From positions 1-64,000 of the forward strand of contig CANQNS010000008.1 in the NCBI GenBank assembly GCA_947625285.1: a DNA stretch of 64,000 bases. The letters run 5' to 3'. Under the pieces are notes generated by a model that was given only the letters and a program-made list of their open reading frames with translations, was not told the origin of the DNA and did not search any database. This DNA is from an uncultured Oscillospiraceae bacterium. GTDB lineage: Bacteria > Bacillota > Clostridia > Oscillospirales > Oscillospiraceae. Every line of letters begins with the position of its first letter. Position 1 is the first letter of the stretch. Shown piece after piece: positions 17,457 to 24,698 of the stretch. A program made the translations under genes and the position numbers.

Positions 17457-17485
17457 TTGTGCTTTCCGCCGGCAGAGGCTATAAT
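17457..17485 (+). promoter_or_regulatory. Promoter of the O-antigen-ligase-like gene
   Basis: TTGTGC (17457-17462), 17-bp spacer, TATAAT (17480-17485), 28 bp before the ATG at 17513. Confidence 0.7.
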
Positions 17486-17512
17486 AGCCCTGACGTGGAA
17501 AAGGAGCGGACC

Positions 17513-18796
17513 ATGGAATATCCCTTTCTGGACCGGGCCAAATGGGTCACGGACAAGTACATACTGGTGATACTGGGCGTGTTCCCCCTGTTCGTGGGCC
17601 TGGAGGGCTACGACAACGTGACGGTGTCCAAGTTCTGGCTTTTCGTGGTGTCCACCGGCATATGGGCGGTGGTGACGCTTGCCATGCTGGTCTGCGGGCT
17701 CCTGGCCGGGGAGCGGTACCGGGCGGAGATACGCCCCGCCCACCTGGCCGTGGGGGTCTTTCTGGCGGTGGGAGCCGTCAGCGCGGCCTTTTCCCGGTAC
17801 GACACCTGGACCATTCTGACCGGCAACCGCTTTGACGGCTATCTGACGATCCTGCTGTACGCCCTGGTCTTTTTCGGCACGTCCATGCTGGGCCGGCCCC
17901 GGCGGCGGTATATGTGGGCCATGGGCGCGTCCTCGGCGGTGTGCTGCGCCATCGCCGTGGCCCAGCTATGCGGCCTGGACCCCCTGGGCTTTTACCCGGA
18001 CGGGACCAATTATTACGACAAATATGTGGCCTACAACAGCGCGTTTCTGGGCACCATCGGCAACACCGGGCTGTTGGCGGCCTATCTGTGTCTGGCCGCG
18101 CCGCTGCTGACGGTGTACGCCGCGCTGAGCAAAAACCGGCTGGACCGGGCCCTGTTCCTGCCGGGGGCGCTGGCCCTGGGGATACTGGTCGCCTGCGACG
18201 TGGACGCGGGACTGGTGGGTCTGGCCGGGTGCCTGCTGATAACGGCGCCGGTGGCGATCCAAAACGACCGGGCCGCCAGGGCCGCGGGCCGGGTCAGCGG
18301 GGCGCTGACCCTGGCGGGGCTGGGGACTTTGTACCTCTGGCCGGGAAAGAGCGGCACGCTCTACGAGATGAGCCAGGCGCTCCACGGGCATCTGGCGGAC
18401 GAATTCGGCTCCCACCGGGGCCAGATCTGGAAGCAGGCCTGGCAGCTTTTTAAGGAACACCCCTGGCTGGGCGGCGGGCCGGGCACCGTCTCCAAGCGGC
18501 TGGACATCCGCTGGTACAGCCAGGTGCGCGACAAGACGGCGGTGGTGACCAACTGCCACAACGTCTATCTGGGCTATCTGGTGAACATGGGCGTTTTCGC
18601 CCTGCTGGCCTATCTGGCCGCCGTGGGCTGCAGCCTGGTGACCTGGGTCCGCCGCCGGAAGCGGAACGCGCTGTATCCGGCCCTGGGCGCGGCGTTGGTC
18701 TGCTATCATATCCAGGACTTCTTCAGCCTGGGCCTGTGCCTGACCGCGCCCATGATGTGGGTGATCTGGGGGCTTCTGGAGACGGAGGCGGACTGA
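17513..18796 (+). CDS. O-antigen ligase/polymerase-like (Wzy_C) membrane protein
   Basis: 427-residue polytopic membrane protein, about 10-11 hydrophobic segments, with a long outside loop (about 290-350) containing the GQIWKQAWQLFKEHPWLGGGPGTV region and a following His (NCHNVYLGYLVNMG), the pattern of the Wzy/O-antigen ligase superfamily. In Gram-positives such proteins join or export surface glycans. The ATG at 17513 follows AAGGAG; a longer in-frame start at 17459 overlaps the promoter and is rejected. Monocistronic, ending in a terminator shared with the convergent gene. Confidence 0.8.
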   Translation: MEYPFLDRAKWVTDKYILVILGVFPLFVGLEGYDNVTVSKFWLFVVSTGIWAVVTLAMLVCGLLAGERYRAEIRPAHLAVGVFLAVGAVSAAFSRYDTWTILTGNRFDGYLTILLYALVFFGTSMLGRPRRRYMWAMGASSAVCCAIAVAQLCGLDPLGFYPDGTNYYDKYVAYNSAFLGTIGNTGLLAAYLCLAAPLLTVYAALSKNRLDRALFLPGALALGILVACDVDAGLVGLAGCLLITAPVAIQNDRAARAAGRVSGALTLAGLGTLYLWPGKSGTLYEMSQALHGHLADEFGSHRGQIWKQAWQLFKEHPWLGGGPGTVSKRLDIRWYSQVRDKTAVVTNCHNVYLGYLVNMGVFALLAYLAAVGCSLVTWVRRRKRNALYPALGAALVCYHIQDFFSLGLCLTAPMMWVIWGLLETEAD

Positions 18797-18810
18797 GACA
18801 AAAAAAGAGG

Positions 18811-18850
18811 CGCGCCGCGGATGACCGCGGCGCGCTTGGGTTTTCTTTAT
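18811..18850. terminator. Bidirectional terminator between convergent genes
   Basis: Perfect CGCGCCGCGG / CCGCGGCGCG stem with an ATGA loop; T-rich tail on the plus side and on the minus side (complement of the aaaaaaag run before it). Confidence 0.8.
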
Positions 18851-20706
18851 CAAGGAGACGCTTCTTCTTCGGACTGCTGCGGCGTCACGTCAGAGGAGCC
18901 CGAGTCGCTGCCGCCGCTGCTGCCGCCGCTGGGATTCTGGGGCGGAACGTAGCCCCAGCCCTCGCCGCCGCCGACATAAGGCGTGGGGGAGGGAGCCACC
19001 ACCGGGGCGGGGGTAGTCTCCGGCGTGGCGTTGGTGCGGATCACGGAGCCGGAGTAGGTCCGCACGATCCGGCCGGAGTAGTCGCCCATGAAGTCGATGG
19101 AAACCACTACGGTGCCGTTGTTATAGACCCGGGCGGAGATGGTGTAATCGGTGCCCAGGACCAGGGCCCGGTCGCCGTCCATGATCACCAGCGTCTCCAG
19201 GTTGGTGTCCTCGTTGATGAGGGGGACGGTGATCTGGTGGGCCAGACTGGTCGCCATGCCGGCGGGAGGCGTCAGGCTCTCGTCGAGCTTGAAGGCCATG
19301 AACTGCTTGGCGCCGCTCTGATCCGTGGAGGCGGTGAAGTGCAGCACGTTCCGATAGAGGGTCAGCTCGCCCTCCGGCAGCGTGCCGCCCAGGCAGATGG
19401 GCGCGCTCACCGTGCTGGGATCGGCTGTCCCGGCGGGGAAGGCGTCATCGGTAGCCACCTCGGCGGTGGTGTCCAGGGCACTGATGTAGTAGCGGTCGTC
19501 GTTCCGGTAGTTCAGCGTGGTGATCTCCGCGCCGTTAGTCAGCGTGGCGGTCTCCATGAGGAACCGGGTCTTGGTACTGTTGTCGTCCAGAACGAAGACG
19601 GAGTTGCTGTCGTCCAGGTTCAGATAACGGTCATGGCTGGCAAAGGAGTACCGGCTCTCGGTCTTGTAGGCGTCCCGGTTGGAGGTCCAGAGCATGCCCT
19701 CGGTGATGGGGCCGCCAAGGCACCAGGAACCGTCCTCCGCCTGCAGCAGAGGCATATCCACCGTTGCCATGCTGGAGCCGTCCAGGTTGATCAGCACAGT
19801 AGCCATGGGCACGGGACCGGCAGGCTGGGCCGAAGCGTCGCTCTCGGCGGAGGTCTCCGTCGCCTGGGCGTCGTCGGCGTCCACATAGGAGAAGTTCACA
19901 TCGCCCTCGGTCTCGTCCTCGGGCAGCTCTTCGTCCTCCTGGGCCTCGGCGTCCGCGTCGTCCTCTTCATCGCCGGCGGTCATGGCGTCGGCGGGCAGAT
20001 CCCGCACCGCCGCCAGAACATAGACGCTGTCGTCCTCCAGCTCGTTTACCATGGCGAAAACGCCGGACTGGACGGCGGGATAGGTGCCGTAATCCACCGC
20101 GCTGATGGTGGTGGGAGTGGGCTCCGGGGTGGCCGTGGGCTCAACGGTGGGTTCCGGGGTGGCCGTGGGCTCCGGGGTGGCCGGGGTGGCGCTGATGACC
20201 TGGAACGCGAAGGGGGAGAAGCTGTCCGTCATGAAAGTGACGGAGCTGTTCTGGATGGTGTATGTACCAAGCAGGTCCCAGGCGTTTGTCAGGGAATTCA
20301 GGTGGTGGACCGCCAGGCCGTCGCCATCGGTAAAGCTGGGGTCGCTGATGGTGACGTAGACGGGCTCCGTGGGCTGGGTATTGCCGGTCCAGGCGATGTC
20401 CAGAAGCAGCACGTCCTCCTCCTCGGGAGGGATGGTGTCAGGCCGCTGGGCGCTCTGGGTGACGGACAGGTTGCCGGCCACGTTTTTACCGCTGGAGGAG
20501 GTGGCTTCCACCTGGGTGAAGATCCCGGGAGCTACTTCGGCCGTGCCGGAGCCGCCGCCCAGAAGGGAGCTGCCGAACATCTGCCACAGAAGGAAGCAGA
20601 GCGCGGCCAGCACCAGGACCAGGACCACGACCAGGATCACGATCTTCCAGGCGGAAGACGAGCTCTTCTGCTGAGGGGCGCTAGGCGCCATGTGACTACC
20701 AGACAT
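18850..20706 (-). CDS. Large membrane-anchored extracellular protein, unknown function
   Basis: 618 residues in a type II arrangement: short cytoplasmic Ser/Gln-rich N-terminus, one transmembrane helix (about 21-43), then an extracellular region. A first domain (about 55-175) ends FMTDSFSPFAFQV; a PEPT/PTATPEPT linker follows (about 178-205), then an Asp/Glu-rich segment (about 250-290) and a second beta-rich region. A Gly/Ser-rich tail closes the protein. No catalytic motif recognised; adhesin, surface receptor or stalk are all possible. ATG 20706 chosen (AAGG upstream); ATG 20691 is also possible. Confidence 0.7.
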   Translation of the reverse strand: MSGSHMAPSAPQQKSSSSAWKIVILVVVLVLVLAALCFLLWQMFGSSLLGGGSGTAEVAPGIFTQVEATSSSGKNVAGNLSVTQSAQRPDTIPPEEEDVLLLDIAWTGNTQPTEPVYVTISDPSFTDGDGLAVHHLNSLTNAWDLLGTYTIQNSSVTFMTDSFSPFAFQVISATPATPEPTATPEPTVEPTATPEPTPTTISAVDYGTYPAVQSGVFAMVNELEDDSVYVLAAVRDLPADAMTAGDEEDDADAEAQEDEELPEDETEGDVNFSYVDADDAQATETSAESDASAQPAGPVPMATVLINLDGSSMATVDMPLLQAEDGSWCLGGPITEGMLWTSNRDAYKTESRYSFASHDRYLNLDDSNSVFVLDDNSTKTRFLMETATLTNGAEITTLNYRNDDRYYISALDTTAEVATDDAFPAGTADPSTVSAPICLGGTLPEGELTLYRNVLHFTASTDQSGAKQFMAFKLDESLTPPAGMATSLAHQITVPLINEDTNLETLVIMDGDRALVLGTDYTISARVYNNGTVVVSIDFMGDYSGRIVRTYSGSVIRTNATPETTPAPVVAPSPTPYVGGGEGWGYVPPQNPSGGSSGGSDSGSSDVTPQQSEEEASP

Positions 20707-20743
20707 GTTATCACTACCTTGCCTTATTCACAGGATGGACAAC

Positions 20744-20772
20744 ATTATAAACGATGCGGCGGAAAAATACAA
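20744..20772 (-). promoter_or_regulatory. Promoter of the 618-residue surface protein
   Basis: Minus strand TTGTAT (20772-20767), 17 bp, TATAAT (20749-20744), 38 bp from the start codon. Confidence 0.75.
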
Positions 20773-20862
20773 CAAAAAATTACGAAAATTTGCGAAATGG
20801 TTAATTTTTTTGTAAGTGGAGGGTAAAAACGGGCGAAAAACGGGGGGAAAAACAATTTTATC

Positions 20863-20891
20863 TTGACAGTAAAGGGGCAAGCGGGTATAAT
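20863..20891 (+). promoter_or_regulatory. Consensus promoter of the tRNA-Asp/tRNA-Thr operon
   Basis: TTGACA (20863-20868), 17-bp spacer, TATAAT (20886-20891): a perfect housekeeping promoter 24 bp before tRNA-Asp. Confidence 0.9.
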
Positions 20892-20914
20892 CAAAAAGCT
20901 CGCGAACAGCAAGT

Positions 20915-20991
20915 GGCCGAGTAGTTCAGTCGGTTAGAATGCCGGCCTGTCACGCCGGAGGTCGAGGGTTCAAGTCCCTTCTCGGTCGCCA
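20915..20991 (+). tRNA. tRNA-Asp (GTC)
   Basis: 77 nt with encoded CCA. Acceptor GGCCGAG pairs with CTCGGTC, anticodon arm CGGCCTGTCACGCCG carries GTC, T-arm GAGGGTTCAAGTCCCTT. The next tRNA begins at the very next base. Confidence 0.97.
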
Positions 20992-21067
20992 GCTGCTGTA
21001 GCTCAGTCGGTAGAGCGCGTCATTGGTAATGACGAGGTCGGCGGTCCGAATCCGCCCAGCAGCTCCA
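20992..21067 (+). tRNA. tRNA-Thr (GGT)
   Basis: 76 nt with CCA. Acceptor GCTGCTG/CAGCAGC, anticodon loop TTGGTAA with GGT, T-arm GGCGGTCCGAATCCGCC. Its last 45 nt are duplicated at 22191-22235, so it is the reconstituted target of an integration event and remains intact. Confidence 0.97.
21023..21067 (+). repeat. attL-like 45-bp direct repeat (3' end of tRNA-Thr)
   Basis: From the anticodon loop to the CCA end of tRNA-Thr, identical over 45 bp to 22191-22235; the flanking bases differ on both sides. Confidence 0.9.
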
Positions 21068-21069
21068 CG

Positions 21070-21108
21070 AGCAAAGCCCGTGATCCTAAGGGATCGCGGG
21101 CTTTTGCT
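21070..21108 (+). terminator. Terminator after tRNA-Thr, carried by the island
   Basis: AGCAAAGCCCG ... CGGGCTTTTGCT stem with inner GATCC/GGATC pairing. The native tRNA terminator appears to be the one at 22239-22274, beyond the duplicated tRNA end. Confidence 0.75.
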
Positions 21109-21149
21109 ATTTCCGGGCATCAGCCGGTTTTGAGCTTTTTGGTGTTTGT

Positions 21150-21677
21150 TTGGTGTTTATTGCCAATGATCGCGCTGTCAAAACGGTCAAATGTCTGCTC
21201 TGCCCGTGCATCGGCGGCTGCTATCGCGATCCCAGTTATGAACAGGCTGAGGTTTGGCAGCGGCTGTATGTGGCCGGCTGGGACCGGAAGCAGGCGGCCG
21301 CCGCGACGGGCGCCGCGCGGGCGGAGCTTGCAAAATATAGCAAATATCACTATAATGAGGACGGAACAATCGTCGTAACGGATGATTGGAAAGGTCTTAA
21401 ACATCCTAGCTTGCCAGCTGAGTATAAGCCGTATGCGGTGGTTGAGACGGTATCACAGAATGGAGCGAAAGAACAGCGAAATAGAACCATATACGGGCCA
21501 GATGCGCGTCAAAGTTTGCAGGTACACGGTGGCCCGCACGGAAATCCTAAAAAACATCCATTTGGAAAGCATGGAGAGCATGTGCATCGGATCGTTTGGA
21601 AAGACGATGTGATAGTGAGTCGGAAAGCAGACGAATTGAACGACCGGGAGAAAAAGGAGCATAAGGATATCATATGA
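21150..21677 (+). CDS. Phage-derived protein with polymorphic-toxin-like C-terminus, probably 5'-truncated
   Basis: The frame has only TTG/GTG starts near 21150 and no good ribosome-binding site, and its first residues (VKCLLCPCIGGCYRDPSYEQAEVWQRL) read like the inside of a longer protein, so I think its 5' part was lost. The C-terminal part (about 95-175) has NRTIYGPDARQSLQVH, HPFGKHGEHVHRIVW and REKKEHKDII, a pattern I associate with toxin-like tails of phage minor head proteins; this is from memory of such proteins and needs a search. Lower GC than its neighbours. It overlaps the next gene by ATGA. Confidence 0.5.
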   Translation: MVFIANDRAVKTVKCLLCPCIGGCYRDPSYEQAEVWQRLYVAGWDRKQAAAATGAARAELAKYSKYHYNEDGTIVVTDDWKGLKHPSLPAEYKPYAVVETVSQNGAKEQRNRTIYGPDARQSLQVHGGPHGNPKKHPFGKHGEHVHRIVWKDDVIVSRKADELNDREKKEHKDII

Positions 21678-21895
21678 GTATACAACAGTTGCGCGGGTTG
21701 ATCGACAGCCTCACGCAAGATATAGACTTTGTTTTTGAGGGAACATCGGGTTCGATCTGCCCATTTAGCCGTGACAGTATTTCTTTGTGTTATGGTGAGA
21801 ATGAGGTAACGGTTAGCTCGGTGGATGAAGCAATGTCGACGCCGTTTATACAGGGGAAAAGCCTCAACGATGTCTGCGAAAGATTGATCATCTGA
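21674..21895 (+). CDS. Small acidic partner protein, possible immunity protein
   Basis: 73 residues, start ATG overlapping the previous stop (ATGA) so the two are translationally coupled. Sequence pattern FEGTSGSICPFSRDSISLCYGENEVTVSSVDEA then FIQGKSLNDV suggests a small folded beta-alpha domain. Gene order (putative toxic C-terminus, then small acidic protein) is that of a toxin-immunity pair, but no activity is shown by sequence. Lies inside the tRNA-Thr island and is followed by its own terminator. Confidence 0.55.
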   Translation: MSIQQLRGLIDSLTQDIDFVFEGTSGSICPFSRDSISLCYGENEVTVSSVDEAMSTPFIQGKSLNDVCERLII

Positions 21896-21915
21896 CAACC
21901 AAATACCAGTTGATG

Positions 21916-21948
21916 AAAGCACAGTGCGTTTTGCACCGTGCTTTTTTT
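21916..21948 (+). terminator. Terminator after the island gene pair
   Basis: AAAGCACAGTGC / GCACCGTGCTTT stem (one mismatch), GTTTT loop and a run of seven T. Confidence 0.8.
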
Positions 21949-21994
21949 ATGCCGGGGCAGGGACCGGGGCCGTTTTTTTACTCCTTTTCGCGGC

Positions 21995-22028
21995 TCCGAC
22001 GGCGGTTCGATCCCGCCGCCCGGCACCA
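21995..22028 (+). other. 3' fragment of an unidentified tRNA
   Basis: GGCGGTTCGATCCCGCC forms a complete T-arm (22001-22017) and is followed by GCCCGGC-A-CCA, the 3' acceptor strand with CCA. The matching 5' acceptor GCCGGGC and the D and anticodon arms are absent, so this is a tRNA remnant inside the island. The rest of 21949-22190 shows no gene. Confidence 0.6.
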
Positions 22029-22190
22029 CATTTCGCCGGTACCGGGCGTGAACAGGTACGACCCGCACGGGGGCCGCGTCCCCGTAAAACAGCCGCGTAT
22101 AATGAGATAGAACGAGATAGCAAAAGAGACTGCTGAAGATACGGCGAGACAACAAAACACAGACAAGGCCAGAAAAATGGTACGGGCTTT

Positions 22191-22235
22191 TTGGTAATGA
22201 CGAGGTCGGCGGTCCGAATCCGCCCAGCAGCTCCA
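22191..22235 (+). repeat. attR-like 45-bp direct repeat (displaced tRNA-Thr 3' end)
   Basis: Exact copy of 21023-21067 including CCA, without any tRNA 5' half. It marks the right edge of a 1.17-kb island that now lacks an integrase. Confidence 0.9.
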
Positions 22236-22238
22236 AAA

Positions 22239-22274
22239 AAAGGCCCCGCAGCCAGAAATGGCCGCGGGGCCTTT
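22239..22274. terminator. Native tRNA-Thr / dpaB bidirectional terminator
   Basis: AAAGGCCCCGC ... GCGGGGCCTTT stem directly after the displaced tRNA end and just beyond the stop of dpaB on the other strand. Confidence 0.8.
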
Positions 22275-22286
22275 GCGCGCCGGCGT

Positions 22287-22853
22287 TCAGATCAGGATGG
22301 GCTGGAGCTGCCGGCCCTCAAAGGCGGCGGTCACAGCCGGGACGATACGCCCATAGTCGCAGCTCAGGCTGGTGGGCTTGGCCTCCGGGTCGTCCTGGCC
22401 GAAGGGCACGAAATACACGTTCCTGCGGGCCAGCAGCCGGCCGATGTTCTCCGCCGAGGCCGCCAGGCCGTCGTTGGTGGACACGCCGATCACCACCGGC
22501 CTGCCGTTTCGCAAGTGGCTCTTGGCGGCCATGGTGACGGCGGTGTCCGTCACGCCCCGGGAGAGCTTGGCGAGGGTGTTGCCCGTGCAGGGCACGATAG
22601 CCAGCACGTCTATGAGTCCCTTGGGCCCCAGCGGCTCCGCCCCGGCGATGGACGTGACCGGGATGCGGCCGGTCTGCTCAGCGAACAGCGACAGCCAGGA
22701 CTCCGCCGTGCCGAAGCGGCTGTCCCGCTGGGCGTTCTCGCTGAAAATGGGCAGCACATCAAAGCTCCGGCACAGCTCCGGCAGCGCCGCCGCCAGCTTG
22801 CCGAAGGAACAGTAGGAGCCGGTCAGAGCCAGCCCCAGACGGATCTTACTCAT
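22287..22853 (-). CDS. dpaB: Dipicolinate synthase subunit B
   Basis: SpoVFB/DpaB, a flavoprotein-like subunit of the mother-cell enzyme that makes dipicolinic acid for the spore core. 188 residues with IRLGLALTGSYCSFGK at the start and the PCTGNTLAKLSRGVTDTAVTMAAK motif (about 88-112) typical of the flavin-binding fold. It overlaps dpaA by 8 bp. Its presence is the clearest sign that the organism forms endospores. Confidence 0.93.
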   Translation of the reverse strand: MSKIRLGLALTGSYCSFGKLAAALPELCRSFDVLPIFSENAQRDSRFGTAESWLSLFAEQTGRIPVTSIAGAEPLGPKGLIDVLAIVPCTGNTLAKLSRGVTDTAVTMAAKSHLRNGRPVVIGVSTNDGLAASAENIGRLLARRNVYFVPFGQDDPEAKPTSLSCDYGRIVPAVTAAFEGRQLQPILI

Positions 22854-23460
22854 GTCGCTTTTCCTCCTCCATCACACGATAAATGGCCTCCGCCATCACG
22901 TCGGCGGCGGCCTTGGGCGCGTACAGCCCCGGCAGGCCCGGAGCCTTCAGCACCGGCGCGTCCGAGGCCCAGCCCCCCGGCGCGCTGGCTACGTCGATGC
23001 ACAGCGCGCCGCCGTAGTCCCCCTCCAGCACCGGGGCCGGCACGGTGTTGACGACCCCGTCAAAGACCGGGGGGATATGCGTTATGTCAACTGCTTTACA
23101 GCCCCGGGCGCGGGCCTCCGCCCGGGCGGTCTCGCTGCGGGCCGCCACGGTCACCCGGGCGCCCAGGGACGTGAGCATCCCGGCCAGAAAGCCCCCGATG
23201 CGGCCGAAGCCCACCACCAGCACCTCCATGCCCGCCAGGGCCCGGTTGGACCGGCGCATCAGAAGCTCCAACGCTCCCTCGGCGGTGAGGGCGGCGTTTT
23301 CAATGGTATAGATGCTGTCTTTATAGTATGGCACGCCCTGCCGCCAGGCGGGGGGCGCGATCTTGTTGGGACTGTCCGGCGTCAGCCGGTGGCCGTCCAG
23401 CTCCAGACGGCGTTTCAGATACATATACCGGGGGTCGGCCCCCAGCAATGTAAATTCCAT
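22846..23460 (-). CDS. dpaA: Dipicolinate synthase subunit A, N-terminally short form
   Basis: SpoVFA/DpaA, NAD(P)-dependent dehydrogenase-like subunit. The Rossmann motif VLVVGFGRIGGFLAGML (about 80-97) is intact, as is the C-terminal CIDVASAPGGW. At 204 residues it is about 90 shorter than Bacillus SpoVFA, with most of the N-terminal domain reduced to a short lead. AGAGGTGAT lies just before the ATG at 23460, so the start is sound. No clear sporulation-sigma promoter could be named. Confidence 0.9.
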   Translation of the reverse strand: MEFTLLGADPRYMYLKRRLELDGHRLTPDSPNKIAPPAWRQGVPYYKDSIYTIENAALTAEGALELLMRRSNRALAGMEVLVVGFGRIGGFLAGMLTSLGARVTVAARSETARAEARARGCKAVDITHIPPVFDGVVNTVPAPVLEGDYGGALCIDVASAPGGWASDAPVLKAPGLPGLYAPKAAADVMAEAIYRVMEEEKRHE

Positions 23461-23473
23461 TTGACATCACCTC

Positions 23474-23502
23474 TTGCCATGCTATGCGAAATGGGGTAAG
23501 AT
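23474..23502 (+). promoter_or_regulatory. Promoter of the DUF1015 gene
   Basis: TTGCCA (23474-23479), 17 bp, TAAGAT (23497-23502), 27 bp before the ATG. It lies on the opposite strand over the dpaA leader. Confidence 0.65.
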
Positions 23503-23529
23503 TGCCATATGCAGAGAGGAAGTGACGAT

Positions 23530-24645
23530 ATGAAGGACATCTTTACCCCCGCGGACATCCTGCTGCCCAGGGAGGGGACGGACATGACCCGCTGGGCCGC
23601 GGTGGCCTGCGACCAGTTCTCCGCCGAACCCGCCTATTGGGAGGCCATGAGCGCGTTCGTGGGCGGCGCGCCCTCCGCCCTGCGGCTGATGCTGCCGGAG
23701 GCCTATCTGCACGCCCCGGACGTGGAGGAGCGCAAGGCGGCCATGTGCAGGACCATGGAGGAATACCTGGTGGGGGATGTGTTCCGCGAGATAAAGGATT
23801 CTTATGTATTTGTGGAGCGAACGCTCCAAAATGGGGCCGTAAGACGCGGCCTAGTGGGGAAGATAGACCTGGAGGCCTACGATTGGACACCCGGGGCCGT
23901 CTCCCCGGTCCGGTCCACGGAGGCCACGGTACCGGAGCGGCTGCCCACCCGGGTGGAGCTGCGCCGGCGCACGGCGTTGGAGATGCCCCACATCGTGCTG
24001 TTCATGGACGACGCCCAGGATACGGTGCTGGGCCGGGCGGAGCCGGGGGAGGTCCTTTATGACTTTGACCTGTACGGCGGGGGCGGCCGCGTCCGGGGCC
24101 GGCGGATCACAGGGCCGGCGGCGGAGGCGGTGAAGGCCGCCATCGACGCGCTGCCGGGGGAGCTGAAATTCGCCATGGGCGACGGCAACCACTCCCTGGC
24201 GGCGGCGAAAAACCGCTGGGAGGAGCTGAAAGCCGCGGGGGCGGCCATGGACCACCCGGCCCGGTACGCCCTGGCGGAGCTGGAGAACCTCCGGGACGAG
24301 GCGGTGGCGTTCTATCCCATCCATCGGGTGGTGTTCGGCACGGACGCGGGGGGCTTTATAGAGGAGCTCGCCGGCGACGACACCGGCGCGCTGGTGGCGG
24401 AGGCGGACCGGCTGGCCCGGGACTATGTGGCCGGGCACGGCGGGCGGGTGGACTACATCCACGGCACGGCGGAGGCCCGGCGTCTGGCGGCACAGCCCGG
24501 CTGCGGCGCATGGCTGCTGCCGGCCATGGACAAGGCGGAGCTCTTCCCCCACATCCTCCGTCAAGGAAATTATCCGAAAAAGAGCTTCTCCGTGGGCCTG
24601 ACCCTGGACAAACGCTGGTATTTGGAGTGCCGGAAGATACGATGA
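23530..24645 (+). CDS. DUF1015 family protein
   Basis: 371-residue conserved cytoplasmic protein. The DUF1015 pattern is clear: an RWAAVACDQFSAEPAYW opening, DSYVFVER, EVLYDFDL and the hallmark FAMGDGNHSLAAAK (about 210-223), then ALAELENLRDEAVAFYPIHRVVF. Function is not established in this family. ATG 23530 follows AGAGAGGAAG; an in-frame ATG at 23509 is less suited. Divergent from dpaAB and ends in a terminator at 24650. Confidence 0.88.
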   Translation: MKDIFTPADILLPREGTDMTRWAAVACDQFSAEPAYWEAMSAFVGGAPSALRLMLPEAYLHAPDVEERKAAMCRTMEEYLVGDVFREIKDSYVFVERTLQNGAVRRGLVGKIDLEAYDWTPGAVSPVRSTEATVPERLPTRVELRRRTALEMPHIVLFMDDAQDTVLGRAEPGEVLYDFDLYGGGGRVRGRRITGPAAEAVKAAIDALPGELKFAMGDGNHSLAAAKNRWEELKAAGAAMDHPARYALAELENLRDEAVAFYPIHRVVFGTDAGGFIEELAGDDTGALVAEADRLARDYVAGHGGRVDYIHGTAEARRLAAQPGCGAWLLPAMDKAELFPHILRQGNYPKKSFSVGLTLDKRWYLECRKIR

Positions 24646-24649
24646 AGTC

Positions 24650-24680
24650 ACGCCCCGGCGGGCAGATCCCGCCGGGGCGT
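24650..24680. terminator. Terminator between DUF1015 and anti-sigma genes
   Basis: ACGCCCCGGCGGG / CCCGCCGGGGCGT perfect 13-bp stem with a CAGAT loop; serves convergent genes. Confidence 0.8.
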
Positions 24681-24698
24681 ATCATTCTGTTTTGTGTG

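Noticed and set aside
17394..17460. T-box riboswitch upstream of glyS
   Set aside because: glyS is second in the operon and the leader before yfbR is only about 30 nt from the predicted start point, too short for a T-box.
22345..22560. Hypothetical proteins with GGGIEPP or SGVQIPP motifs near tRNA ends (also 62345-62560)
   Set aside because: These are typical spurious translations of tRNA T-arms on the opposite strand.
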